Counted from the first letter of the stretch, positions 1 through 5,555 are shown. The stretch: 5,566 bases of DNA from an uncultured Actinoplanes sp. (GCA_934667465.1 CAKUMG010000457.1:1-5566), one strand, 5' to 3'. The notes: generated by a model not told the origin, from the sequence alone. Made by a program: numbers and translations.

Positions 1-666
1 CTGGAAGCCCTTGGTGGCGCAGCCGTCCATCCACCCGCCGACGATCGTGGTCAGCGCCGCCCGCTTCGCCTCGGTCGAGAAGTCGAGCATCAGCTCCTCC
101 CACACCTCGTCGATGACCAGGTTGCCCTTCTTGTCGCGCAGCAGCAGGTCAGGGTGGTTGGTCTTCCACCACGAGTCGGTGCCGGGCTGCGCCTGGAACG
201 CGTTGATGTAGCAGATGTTGTAGAGGCCCTTGGCCGCGCTCGCCTCACTGTCGCGGCTGACCACGGTCACGCCGGCCGGCGGGGTGTACGCGCCGCCGAG
301 CTGGTAGTCGAACCCGGCATTCGCCGGCGGCAGGGTGATCGCGCCCTGCGCCGGGGCCGTCGTCGCCGCGGGCGTCTTGGTGGCCGTCGGCGTCTGTGAT
401 GCCGCAGGCTTCGCGCTCGCGGACTTGGAGGCACTGGGCGTCACGCTCGGCGCCTTCGTAGCCGCTGCGGACCGCGACGCCGACGGCGAAGCGGTGACAC
501 TCGGCGACGGCTTGGCGGTCACGCTCGGCTTGGCCTGCTGCCCACCCCACCAGTGCCGCCGCGTCCCCGCATCGGCGGTGCCGATCCCGACACCCAGCGC
601 AACGGCGGTAGCAACCACCACCGCCGCCCCCACCTTGATCCGACTGCGGTTCCGGCTCGACGCCAT
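1..666 (-). CDS. Secreted GH114-type glycoside hydrolase (endo-alpha-1,4-polygalactosaminidase family), 3' end outside window
   Basis: The first 222 residues are visible; the stop lies beyond the left edge. Residues 1-33 form a signal peptide: basic R5, R7, R9, K11, a hydrophobic core at 12-30, and an A-D-A cleavage site before G34. Residues 45-108 are a Lys/Pro/Ser/Thr/Ala-rich linker. From about residue 119 the sequence (FDYQLGGAYTPP, then GLYNICYINAFQAQ, WWKTNHPDLLLRD and DEVWEELMLDFST) matches the pattern I know from actinobacterial GH114 proteins, a TIM-barrel family that cleaves alpha-1,4-linked galactosamine polymers outside the cell. The window ends at GCATKGFQ, just before the acidic motif (usually like AVEPDN) expected next, so an intact active site cannot be confirmed. 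The ATG at 664-666 has a GAGGAG Shine-Dalgarno 8 bases upstream. The family call is from remembered motifs. The substrate is inferred from the family; other polysaccharides are possible. Confidence 0.82.
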   Translation of the reverse strand, partial: MASSRNRSRIKVGAAVVVATAVALGVGIGTADAGTRRHWWGGQQAKPSVTAKPSPSVTASPSASRSAAATKAPSVTPSASKSASAKPAASQTPTATKTPAATTAPAQGAITLPPANAGFDYQLGGAYTPPAGVTVVSRDSEASAAKGLYNICYINAFQAQPGTDSWWKTNHPDLLLRDKKGNLVIDEVWEELMLDFSTEAKRAALTTIVGGWMDGCATKGFQ

Positions 667-674
667 CGAACGAA

Positions 675-680
675 CTCCTC
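675..680 (-). promoter_or_regulatory. Shine-Dalgarno of the GH114 gene
   Basis: On the minus strand this reads GAGGAG, with 8 bases between it and the ATG at 664-666. It fixes the start of the secreted hydrolase, and that start gives a complete signal peptide. Confidence 0.8.
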
Positions 681-733
681 GCGCTTGTGCAACAACTCCT
701 CCCCCTCAACGCGCCGGGCCGCCGCCCCTGCTG

Positions 734-757
734 CCGAAAGATCGAAAAAACTTTCCG
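734..757. promoter_or_regulatory. Candidate operator dyad upstream of the GH114 gene
   Basis: CCGAAAG at 734-740 and CTTTCCG at 751-757 form an inverted repeat with GAAAG/CTTTC arms. The 10-base spacer contains a run of six A. It is the only AT-rich patch in the 126-base gap between the DUF6928-type gene and the GH114 gene, about 70-90 bases before the GH114 start, where a promoter or repressor site would sit. GAAA/TTTC dyads occur upstream of other actinomycete polysaccharide hydrolase genes, which is the reason for the suggestion. No convincing -35/-10 pair was found beside it. Confidence 0.3.
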
Positions 758-792
758 TCACCCACCGCTCACCAGCTGTTCCGTGCGGTCGG

Positions 793-1818
793 CTACACCC
801 AGATCTGCTCCCAATCGCGGTCGCCCCAGCCGTCCTGGCCGGCGAGGTAACCGCGGAAGATCTCGGCAACTTCCCCGAGCGTGCCCACATCGCATCGGAA
901 GTGCAGATCCGCGCCACCCTCGCGCCGTTCGACCCGGAACACTCCGGCCGGGATCTCGTATCGGCCACCCGCGGCAGCCTGGAGGTAGTTCTCACCGCCC
1001 AGGTCGAGAACCAGATGATCGAGGTCCTGACCGAGTCGCAGGACCTGCGACTCGACCTCGAGCGCGGACGGCTGCGCGATCGGGCGCCCGTGCGATCGGT
1101 CGAGCGTCATACGCGGTACCGGCAACCGGAACCCGGCCAGCGGCACCCGGCCCGGATCGGGCATGCCCTCCGGCGGCACCCCCTCGATGACGAACCCGCA
1201 CAGCGCCGCCAGCGCATCCTCACCGAGATCCAGCGGATGGAACGGCAGCGGATAGGGCTCCTCGTCCTCGTCGGCCTCAACCGGATGCCGCCCGTCCCAG
1301 TACGCCCGCTCGAACGCCAGCCGCTCACCCCCATCCTCGACGACGCCGTCGTCGGGGCTCACACACAGCGCCCGCTCAAGCGTGCCGTCCGCACCCCAGA
1401 CCGCGAAGCCGAGAAAGTCCGACACGCTGTGCATCGAGTGCAGGACCACGCGACGGCCCGCCCCCTCCGCCAGCCACCCCGGCCGCAGATCACCCGGCCG
1501 GATCTCGCCCAGCTCGGCCGCGCAGATGATCGTCAGCCCCTCGAACACCCCCGCATACAACAGCCCGGCCGGCGGGTTGACGCTCGACCCCAGATTGCCG
1601 TCCCCGACCGCAACCACGGCCAGCCCGGGCAGCAGCCTCGCCACCAGCGCGTCGGTCGCCGCCCGATCCAGCTCACCCGCGTCGCGCAGCGCCCCGGCCA
1701 CGTCACCATCGGCGTACATCAACAGCGCTGTCTTGGCTCCCACGGCCAGCCACGCTACGGCACCCGGCTCCAGGCCCGCGTCTCGAAGCGGATCGGGGAG
1801 CGGGCCGGACGACCGCAC
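793..1818 (-). CDS. DUF6928-type protein fused to a second small C-terminal domain, function unknown
   Basis: The protein has 341 residues from a GTG at 1816-1818. There is no signal peptide or membrane segment, so it is probably cytoplasmic. Residues 26-225 carry features I associate with actinobacterial DUF6928: VGAKTALLMYADG, an NPPAG loop, RRVVLHSMHSVSDFLGFAVW, then SPDDGVVEDGGE and YPLPFHPLDLGEDAL. No function is known to me. Residues 237-341 look like a separate domain, starting MTLDRSHGRPI, then LDLGGENYLQ, a short beta-rich stretch and TLGEVAEIFRGYL before a Trp-rich end. This resembles small stand-alone actinobacterial proteins, some perhaps immunity-like, but I cannot name the family. 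The start is uncertain. Neither the GTG at 1816-1818 nor the in-frame GTG at 1741-1743 (codon 26) has a good Shine-Dalgarno, and DUF6928 proteins usually begin near codon 26. The gene lies 126 bases upstream of the GH114 gene on the same strand and diverges from the antitoxin gene. Confidence 0.72.
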   Translation of the reverse strand: MRSSGPLPDPLRDAGLEPGAVAWLAVGAKTALLMYADGDVAGALRDAGELDRAATDALVARLLPGLAVVAVGDGNLGSSVNPPAGLLYAGVFEGLTIICAAELGEIRPGDLRPGWLAEGAGRRVVLHSMHSVSDFLGFAVWGADGTLERALCVSPDDGVVEDGGERLAFERAYWDGRHPVEADEDEEPYPLPFHPLDLGEDALAALCGFVIEGVPPEGMPDPGRVPLAGFRLPVPRMTLDRSHGRPIAQPSALEVESQVLRLGQDLDHLVLDLGGENYLQAAAGGRYEIPAGVFRVERREGGADLHFRCDVGTLGEVAEIFRGYLAGQDGWGDRDWEQIWV

Positions 1819-1852
1819 ATCGTGGCGAACGCGGCATACCTGGTCGGCGCGC

Positions 1853-1866
1853 TAGCTTTGCTATCA
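1853..1866. promoter_or_regulatory. Candidate antitoxin operator (TAGC-TTT-GCTA with TGCTATCA half-site)
   Basis: TAGC at 1853-1856 and GCTA at 1860-1863 form a short inverted repeat around TTT. The right half extends to TGCTATCA at 1859-1866. As I recall, TGCTATCA/TGATAGCA is the half-site bound by the FitA ribbon-helix-helix antitoxin in the Neisseria fitAB operator. The site lies 23-36 bases before the ATG of a FitA-like gene, inside the short divergent gap with the DUF6928-type gene, so binding here could repress both directions. The left arm is only a partial match and the spacing differs from fitAB, so this is a candidate. Confidence 0.45.
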
Positions 1867-1877
1867 GCGTCTGCCTC

Positions 1878-1885
1878 GAAGAGGA
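1878..1885 (+). promoter_or_regulatory. Shine-Dalgarno of the antitoxin gene
   Basis: GAAGAGGA is followed after three bases by the ATG at 1889. The spacing is short, but this is the best purine-rich site, and the resulting N-terminus (MAAIGIRDLDDEV) is the expected beta-strand start of the family. Confidence 0.65.
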
Positions 1886-1888
1886 CCC

Positions 1889-2329
1889 ATGGCGGCCATC
1901 GGCATCAGAGATCTCGACGATGAGGTGAAGGAGAGGCTACGTCTCCGCGCCGCCCGGAACGGCCGCTCCCTGGAGGCCGAGATCCGCGCCATCCTGACCA
2001 CCGCTGTCACCGATGACGCGCCACATAACGACCTGTTCGCCGCCCTCTCGGAACGGTTCGCCCAGCTCGGCGGCTCCGACCTCGGCCTGCCGACACCTAG
2101 CATCATGCCCAGGGCTGCGAGTCTGGGCCGGCGGACGCCTTCGAGCCTGTGGCGGCAAACGAGTGATCAAGCCCTGCCCGAACGTCGGATCTATGGGGCG
2201 AATTGTCCGATTATCGGGACTCGTTCGATCACTTACGTTCGTGGTTGTGACGCGGAAGATGCCTCCTGGCTGGCGGATACAGATGATGTTGTCGGTGCGG
2301 GGACGCTGGCAGCAGTTCCGGCTTCATGA
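1889..2329 (+). CDS. FitA/VapB-type ribbon-helix-helix antitoxin, C-terminus probably frameshifted, no toxin partner
   Basis: Residues 1-78 read as a FitA/VapB-type antitoxin. The DNA-binding beta-strand is IGIRDL (4-9), helix A about 10-23, and helix B begins at the family hallmark GRSLEAEIRAIL (25-36). A linker and the segment DLFAALSERFAQLGG (48-62) with a Pro-rich tail (to about 76) would normally wrap the PIN-domain toxin. Such antitoxins neutralise a VapC/FitB endoribonuclease and repress their own promoter. Homology ends near base 2120. The rest of the open frame (to residue 146) is low-quality and runs into the next gene's start. In frame 1 the same DNA reads PADAFEPVAANE then TGA at 2164-2166, with better third-position GC, so a frameshift near 2120-2126 may have destroyed a stop that gave about 92 residues. 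No PIN-domain signature (start such as VDTN/LDTN) follows in any forward frame. The folded N-terminal domain should still bind DNA. Confidence 0.8.
   Translation: MAAIGIRDLDDEVKERLRLRAARNGRSLEAEIRAILTTAVTDDAPHNDLFAALSERFAQLGGSDLGLPTPSIMPRAASLGRRTPSSLWRQTSDQALPERRIYGANCPIIGTRSITYVRGCDAEDASWLADTDDVVGAGTLAAVPAS
2207..2217. promoter_or_regulatory. Candidate operator palindrome CCGAT-T-ATCGG
   Basis: This is a perfect 5-base dyad around a single T. It overlaps the place where a -35 box would lie for the -10-like hexamer at 2234-2239. That position is typical of repressor or activator sites, but it is short enough to occur by chance. Confidence 0.3.
2234..2239 (+). promoter_or_regulatory. Candidate -10 box for a leaderless transcript of the large orphan gene
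   Basis: TACGTT fits the actinobacterial TANNNT -10 pattern. A transcript starting 7-8 bases after it would begin at about 2246-2247, exactly at an in-frame GTG. At 17-base spacing the -35 position reads TTATCG (2211-2216), a weak match to TTGACA. Leaderless messages starting at ATG/GTG are common in actinobacteria, and no candidate start of the gene has a Shine-Dalgarno, so the two observations support each other. Confidence 0.4.
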
Positions 2330-4571
2330 AGAGGACACGTTCGTCTGTGCCGGCTGCGATGAGAAACAGTCCACCGTTCTGGTAGCCGTCGTCGATTTCG
2401 ATTGGTCGGCGCCGACTTGCCAGCACTGTTACACCGCCGCCGTCGAGACGGAGGGCGCCCAGCGCCACACCACCCCACCGCTTGCCGGCGCCCAGCCGCC
2501 CGCCCGGCCGCAGCGGGCGTCTCGGTACCGGCACGACGACTTCCAGGCACTGGGTGACCTGCTGATCGCCCAGGCGAGTAACCGGAAGCTCAGTGAGTCT
2601 GACACGGCTCTCATCCGCTCAGCCACCGGCACCGGCGCCCATCGCGTGGCTCTGGCGTACGCCGCGGCAGCGATCGAGGCCGGGCTCACCCCCGCCCACC
2701 GGGCGCCGGGTCTGGTCAAGCGGCTACGTGATGGTCTCCGCGCTGCCGGCGATCAAGAGCATCGGCGTCGTCAGGCCGAGATTGCCCGGCACGAGAAGCT
2801 CGCGCGCATCGACGACCCTTTGGAGGCGCTGGTGCTCAACCGGCTCCGGCCGGAAGCGTTTCGCAAAGCCCTGGCCGACGTTCTGGCCCTCAGGAAAGGG
2901 GCAGTCAGCAAGCTCGACCTGCCCGCCGAGAGCTTGTGGCACTGGCTCAACATCGTCCGGGACCAGCCGCACCCGACCGGACCGCCCGACGTGATCCGTC
3001 TGCGGACCATGACGTCCGTGCAGTTCGAGAACCACCTCATCGCTTTGGCCGGGCGGGACAAGCCCTCGATGAAATCTTTGACGCATCCCGTCCTCGTGGA
3101 GCAATGGGAGCGCCACGCTGCTGCGGCCACGCGCGCGCTGCGTCCCGGGAGTCACCGGGCTTCACGAGCCGGCATGGGGCGCGGCGGGACCAAGGCTGCG
3201 TACGCCCGTGCGCGAGCCCTTGAAGCGGCGGCGAACGTAGAAGTGGAAAATCTTCGCCACCGCATCAGCATGCATGGCGACCCCGCCAAGCTGCGGCAGA
3301 GATCCGCGCTTCTCCTGGCCGCCGTCCACAAGGTCACCGACTTCGATCCGGCGCTCGCCGCCGCCCTGCGAGACGTATGCATGAACCACATCGCAGCATG
3401 TGCAGCCGCGCGTCGGGGCGACTCATGCATCCCTTGCCTGCCGTCGCTCGTGAAAGAGTTCCGCGCACGACTGACCCCACGCCCGAGTCCGCCTCGTTCG
3501 GTACTCCGGCAGCCGGCCCAGCCACGGCCGACATCGAAGCCCGCCGTAACTCCGAGGCTCCCGAACGGGGCCAAGCCTCCTGAGCCACCGCCGGTTCCGC
3601 TGCTCGGTCCGGACGCGCAGCGGCGGGTCAGGTGTCTCCCGCACGGCCGGCACATTCATCCTGGGACGACTCGAGCGACCTGGGAGGTAGCCGTCACGCG
3701 GGAGGACCTCGAGCGTGGCCGTTGCCCACTGCCCGACGGCACCACGTTGCCGTCGAACGACACCCTTGCGCTGAATCTGCAATTCCAGATCCGCGAAGAT
3801 TCTTCGGAGCCGCAACGAGTGAAGCTGCGCTCGGTTGATGACGCTTGGGAACTCATCGGGCTGCAATGGCCTATGTCCGTCCAGCCCGGCGTCTTCGTGA
3901 TGCTCACGTGGCCGACAGGCGGCACCGACGTCATCGCCTGGACCAAACCGTTGGACCGGCCCGAGCGGATCAACGGTGTCGTCTACCGCGCCCAGTTCGA
4001 CCGTCGGACCGTCACCCGTGAGCTACTCCCCGGCATGGGGCAGCACCGGGGCACGCAGACCCTCTCTGCCGACGGCTGGGTGACACGAACGTTGCAGGTG
4101 CTCGGCTACCTGTGCCCGGAGGGTTCCGCGACGCTGGCGGAGGACGCCCTCGCCCGCAACTGCCTGAGTCTCGGCATGCCCGGGGATCTGACTGACCGGA
4201 TCCCCGCCGCGACCACCAAGCTGATCGCGGAGAAGAAGATCCGCCGGGTTCGCGGCAGCCGGGACATCTTTGGCGAGCCCTCGTACCCGGCTCGTCCCGG
4301 AGACCCGCCCGTCGACCTCCTGCGATACCTGCCATCCGTCCAGGTCCTGCATCCGGAGTCGTCGACGGGGCCCGCCTCGCCGGGTGCGCAGAGGCCGCAT
4401 AAGGTGCACGGATTCCTGCGGCGGCTCCCCGACGGCGCGCATGCCTCCGATGCCCAGCTGGACCGCTACCACGAGGCAGTGGCGGCCGCTGAGATCGCGA
4501 ACCACCCCATCGATCCGACCCGCTACACCTTCGTCGCGACCCATCGCCGCGGCACCGGGATGCGCGAGTGA
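2247..4571 (+). CDS. Unrecognised multidomain protein with zinc ribbon, Cys/His cluster and probable winged helix
   Basis: I do not recognise this protein (774 residues from GTG 2247; starts at 2241, 2259 or 2283 also fit). Numbering from GTG 2247, C34, C37, C58 and C61 form a CX2C-X20-CX2C zinc ribbon in a conserved-looking context (RGRWQQFRLHEEDTFVCAGC). Residues 90-375 are mainly helical and rich in Arg/Ala. A second Cys/His group is C378, H381, C385, C394, C397. Residues 411-455 are a Pro-rich hinge. C463, H466, H469 and H471 open a probably beta-rich domain running to about 600, with WEVAV, LALNLQFQI and FVMLTWP strands. Residues 612-690 look like a winged helix (helix LAEDALARNCLSLG, recognition-like TTKLIAEKKIRRV, then a strand). 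The tail has HKVHGFLRRLPDG (718-730) and YTFVATHRRG (760-769). In layout it reminds me of the VRGHWRNQ-type tails of actinobacterial phage and plasmid proteins. No membrane segment is visible. The whole suggests a nucleic-acid-binding accessory protein; that is inference. It follows a toxin-less antitoxin and is less GC-rich near its start than its neighbours. Confidence 0.75.
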   Translation: MTRKMPPGWRIQMMLSVRGRWQQFRLHEEDTFVCAGCDEKQSTVLVAVVDFDWSAPTCQHCYTAAVETEGAQRHTTPPLAGAQPPARPQRASRYRHDDFQALGDLLIAQASNRKLSESDTALIRSATGTGAHRVALAYAAAAIEAGLTPAHRAPGLVKRLRDGLRAAGDQEHRRRQAEIARHEKLARIDDPLEALVLNRLRPEAFRKALADVLALRKGAVSKLDLPAESLWHWLNIVRDQPHPTGPPDVIRLRTMTSVQFENHLIALAGRDKPSMKSLTHPVLVEQWERHAAAATRALRPGSHRASRAGMGRGGTKAAYARARALEAAANVEVENLRHRISMHGDPAKLRQRSALLLAAVHKVTDFDPALAAALRDVCMNHIAACAAARRGDSCIPCLPSLVKEFRARLTPRPSPPRSVLRQPAQPRPTSKPAVTPRLPNGAKPPEPPPVPLLGPDAQRRVRCLPHGRHIHPGTTRATWEVAVTREDLERGRCPLPDGTTLPSNDTLALNLQFQIREDSSEPQRVKLRSVDDAWELIGLQWPMSVQPGVFVMLTWPTGGTDVIAWTKPLDRPERINGVVYRAQFDRRTVTRELLPGMGQHRGTQTLSADGWVTRTLQVLGYLCPEGSATLAEDALARNCLSLGMPGDLTDRIPAATTKLIAEKKIRRVRGSRDIFGEPSYPARPGDPPVDLLRYLPSVQVLHPESSTGPASPGAQRPHKVHGFLRRLPDGAHASDAQLDRYHEAVAAAEIANHPIDPTRYTFVATHRRGTGMRE

Positions 4572-4573
4572 CC

Positions 4574-4665
4574 GTGGCTGGTGGGCCTGCTCGCCGTCCT
4601 GGATCACGAACAGCTGCTCGACGGCCGTCCCGCCGACCGGCTCAGCCGCGTCGAAGTCCAGCCAC
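4574..4665. repeat. Inverted repeat spanning the convergent intergenic region, possible bidirectional terminator
   Basis: The gap between the two convergent stops (4572-4684) is framed by GTGGCTGG at 4574-4581 and its exact reverse complement CCAGCCAC at 4658-4665. Between them lies the perfect palindrome GACGGCCGTC at 4620-4629. A terminator would be expected here, but the loop of the outer repeat is long (76 bases), there is no U-tract, and the central palindrome has no loop. The assignment is therefore weak. Confidence 0.2.
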
Positions 4666-4684
4666 CTCTTCCGTGGAGATTTCC

Positions 4685-5542
4685 TCAGGGGGTCGGGAGG
4701 AGGCGGGTGGCGACGTCTTCCGCCCAGAGGCGGTAGCCGGCAGAGGACGGGTGGAAGCGGTCGTGGCCGAAGAACTCGGGCGGCGGGACGCTGGTGGGCG
4801 GCCCGATGAAGGTGGTGCGTTCCGGGTCCTGGGCGCAGACCTCCGCGGAAACCGCGTTGAGGGCGTCGGCGCGTTCGGCCAGGTAGCGGGCGAGGCGGAC
4901 CGGGATGGAGGGGAAGCGGGTGAAGGGCGGGATTCCCACGACGATGGTACGGCGGGTCCGGGGGGCCACGCCGGTGAGGATTCCGGTGAGGTCGTCGCGC
5001 CAGGCGGCGGGGTCGCGGCGGGCCATGACGTCGTTGGCGCCTGCTAGGAGGACCACCAGGTCGAGGCCGGGGTTCAGGCGGGGGACGAGGCGGTGGCGGA
5101 TGCGGCGGGAGGTGGCGCCGAACTGGCCCACGACCTGCCAGTCGACCGGTTGGGCGGTGCGGGTGGCGAGTTCGTGGGCGAAGGAGGCTGCGAAGGCCTG
5201 CTCGTCGCCGGTGACGCCGCAGCCCGCGGCGGTGGAGTCGCCGAGTACGGCCAGGCGTAGCGGGTTTGCCGGATCTGCGGGAGCATGGCCGCCGGGAGAG
5301 GCGCCGGAAGCGTGGCCGCCGGGAGAGGCGCCGGAAGCGTGGCTGTCGGAAACGTGGCCCTCGGAGGGGCCGCTCGAAGCATGGCCGGCAGAGGGGCCGC
5401 CGGGGGCGGGTCCGTCGGAGGGGCCGGCGGGGGTGTGGGGGACGGCGCCGCTGATGCCGCCGCCGGGGGCGGTGGCGAGCTGGAGGGTGGACCGCAGCCA
5501 CAGCCCCTGGGCCGCGACGAGGGGCAGCCAGACCGGGTTCAT
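4685..5542 (-). CDS. SGNH/GDSL-family esterase/lipase-type hydrolase
   Basis: The 285-residue protein carries all SGNH blocks. Block I is LGDSTAAG with the nucleophile at S103, block II glycine is G142 (QFGATS), block III is GAND with N170, and block V is HDRFHPS with D261 and H264 completing the triad. Such enzymes hydrolyse esters of lipids, acyl groups or sugars; the substrate cannot be read from the sequence. The N-terminus (MNPVWLPLVAAQGLWLRSTL) is a short hydrophobic segment without a clear cleavage site, typical of actinobacterial members whose catalytic domain follows directly. Here a Gly/Ser/Ala/Pro/His linker of about 65 residues (26-93) intervenes, part of it an exact 9-residue tandem repeat. 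The ATG at 5540-5542 has GAGAGG seven bases upstream. The gene converges on the large orphan gene, with 113 bases between the stops. The GDS and DxxH motifs make the family call secure; cellular location is uncertain. Confidence 0.92.
   Translation of the reverse strand: MNPVWLPLVAAQGLWLRSTLQLATAPGGGISGAVPHTPAGPSDGPAPGGPSAGHASSGPSEGHVSDSHASGASPGGHASGASPGGHAPADPANPLRLAVLGDSTAAGCGVTGDEQAFAASFAHELATRTAQPVDWQVVGQFGATSRRIRHRLVPRLNPGLDLVVLLAGANDVMARRDPAAWRDDLTGILTGVAPRTRRTIVVGIPPFTRFPSIPVRLARYLAERADALNAVSAEVCAQDPERTTFIGPPTSVPPPEFFGHDRFHPSSAGYRLWAEDVATRLLPTP
5285..5338. repeat. 27-base tandem repeat inside the SGNH hydrolase linker
   Basis: There are two head-to-tail copies, 5285-5311 and 5312-5338, differing at one base (A versus G at the first position). 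On the minus strand each encodes the 9-residue unit ASGASPGGH (residues 69-77 and 78-86). The single difference is the silent CAC/CAT change in the final His. Degenerate relatives (SGPSEGH, GPSAGHASS) continue toward the N-terminus, so the linker seems to have grown by repeat duplication. Confidence 0.85.
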
Positions 5543-5549
5543 GCGCTCA

Positions 5550-5555
5550 CCTCTC
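5550..5555 (-). promoter_or_regulatory. Shine-Dalgarno of the SGNH hydrolase gene
   Basis: On the minus strand this reads GAGAGG, seven bases before the ATG at 5540-5542, and continues as AGGTGAG toward the start. It supports the full-length start over any start inside the linker. Confidence 0.75.

Larger units (their letters stand above)
2158..2239. repeat. Imperfect inverted repeat bracketing the junction before the large orphan gene
   Basis: AACGAGTGATC at 2158-2168 is repeated in inverse orientation as GATCACTTACGTT at 2227-2239. The arms pair perfectly over AGTGATC/GATCACT and AACG/CGTT, with two extra bases in the right arm. The 58-base interior is clearly more AT-rich than its surroundings. 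It sits where antitoxin homology has ended and the next gene has not begun, so it could be a scar of insertion or part of a promoter region. There are no target-site duplications or transposase remnants to prove a mobile element. Confidence 0.3.

Noticed and set aside
1741..1743. Internal GTG (codon 26) as the definite start of the DUF6928-type protein
   Set aside because: It fits the usual family N-terminus (GAKTALL directly after the start), but there is no Shine-Dalgarno within normal distance and codons 1-25 stay open. It is kept as an alternative only.
553..1923. 456-residue open frame on the plus strand
   Set aside because: It lies opposite the DUF6928-type gene and the GH114 start. 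Its translation is Arg/Pro/His-rich without motifs, as expected for an antisense shadow of GC-rich coding DNA, whereas the minus-strand frame carries recognisable conserved motifs.
2013..2246. N-terminal extension of the large gene back to the ATG at 2013
   Set aside because: It overlaps the well-conserved part of the antitoxin in another frame and gives an Arg/Ser/Pro-rich sequence with no conserved look. The zinc-ribbon region begins after 2247, and a promoter-like element lies between.
2167..2330. Search for a remnant of a PIN-domain (VapC/FitB) toxin after the antitoxin
   Set aside because: No forward frame shows the acidic start motif (such as VDTN or LDTN) or any later PIN-domain motif, so no toxin pseudogene is annotated.
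4568..5047. 159-residue plus-strand frame starting at a GTG that overlaps the TGA of the large gene
   Set aside because: The GTGA overlap looks like translational coupling, but the translation is antisense to the SGNH hydrolase, whose catalytic motifs are certain, and reads as low-complexity Gly/Arg/Glu sequence.
4023..5501. 492-residue open frame on the minus strand
   Set aside because: It overlaps the SGNH hydrolase in another frame and the large plus-strand gene in antisense. The composition is almost entirely Arg/Pro/His/Gly and it has no start context.
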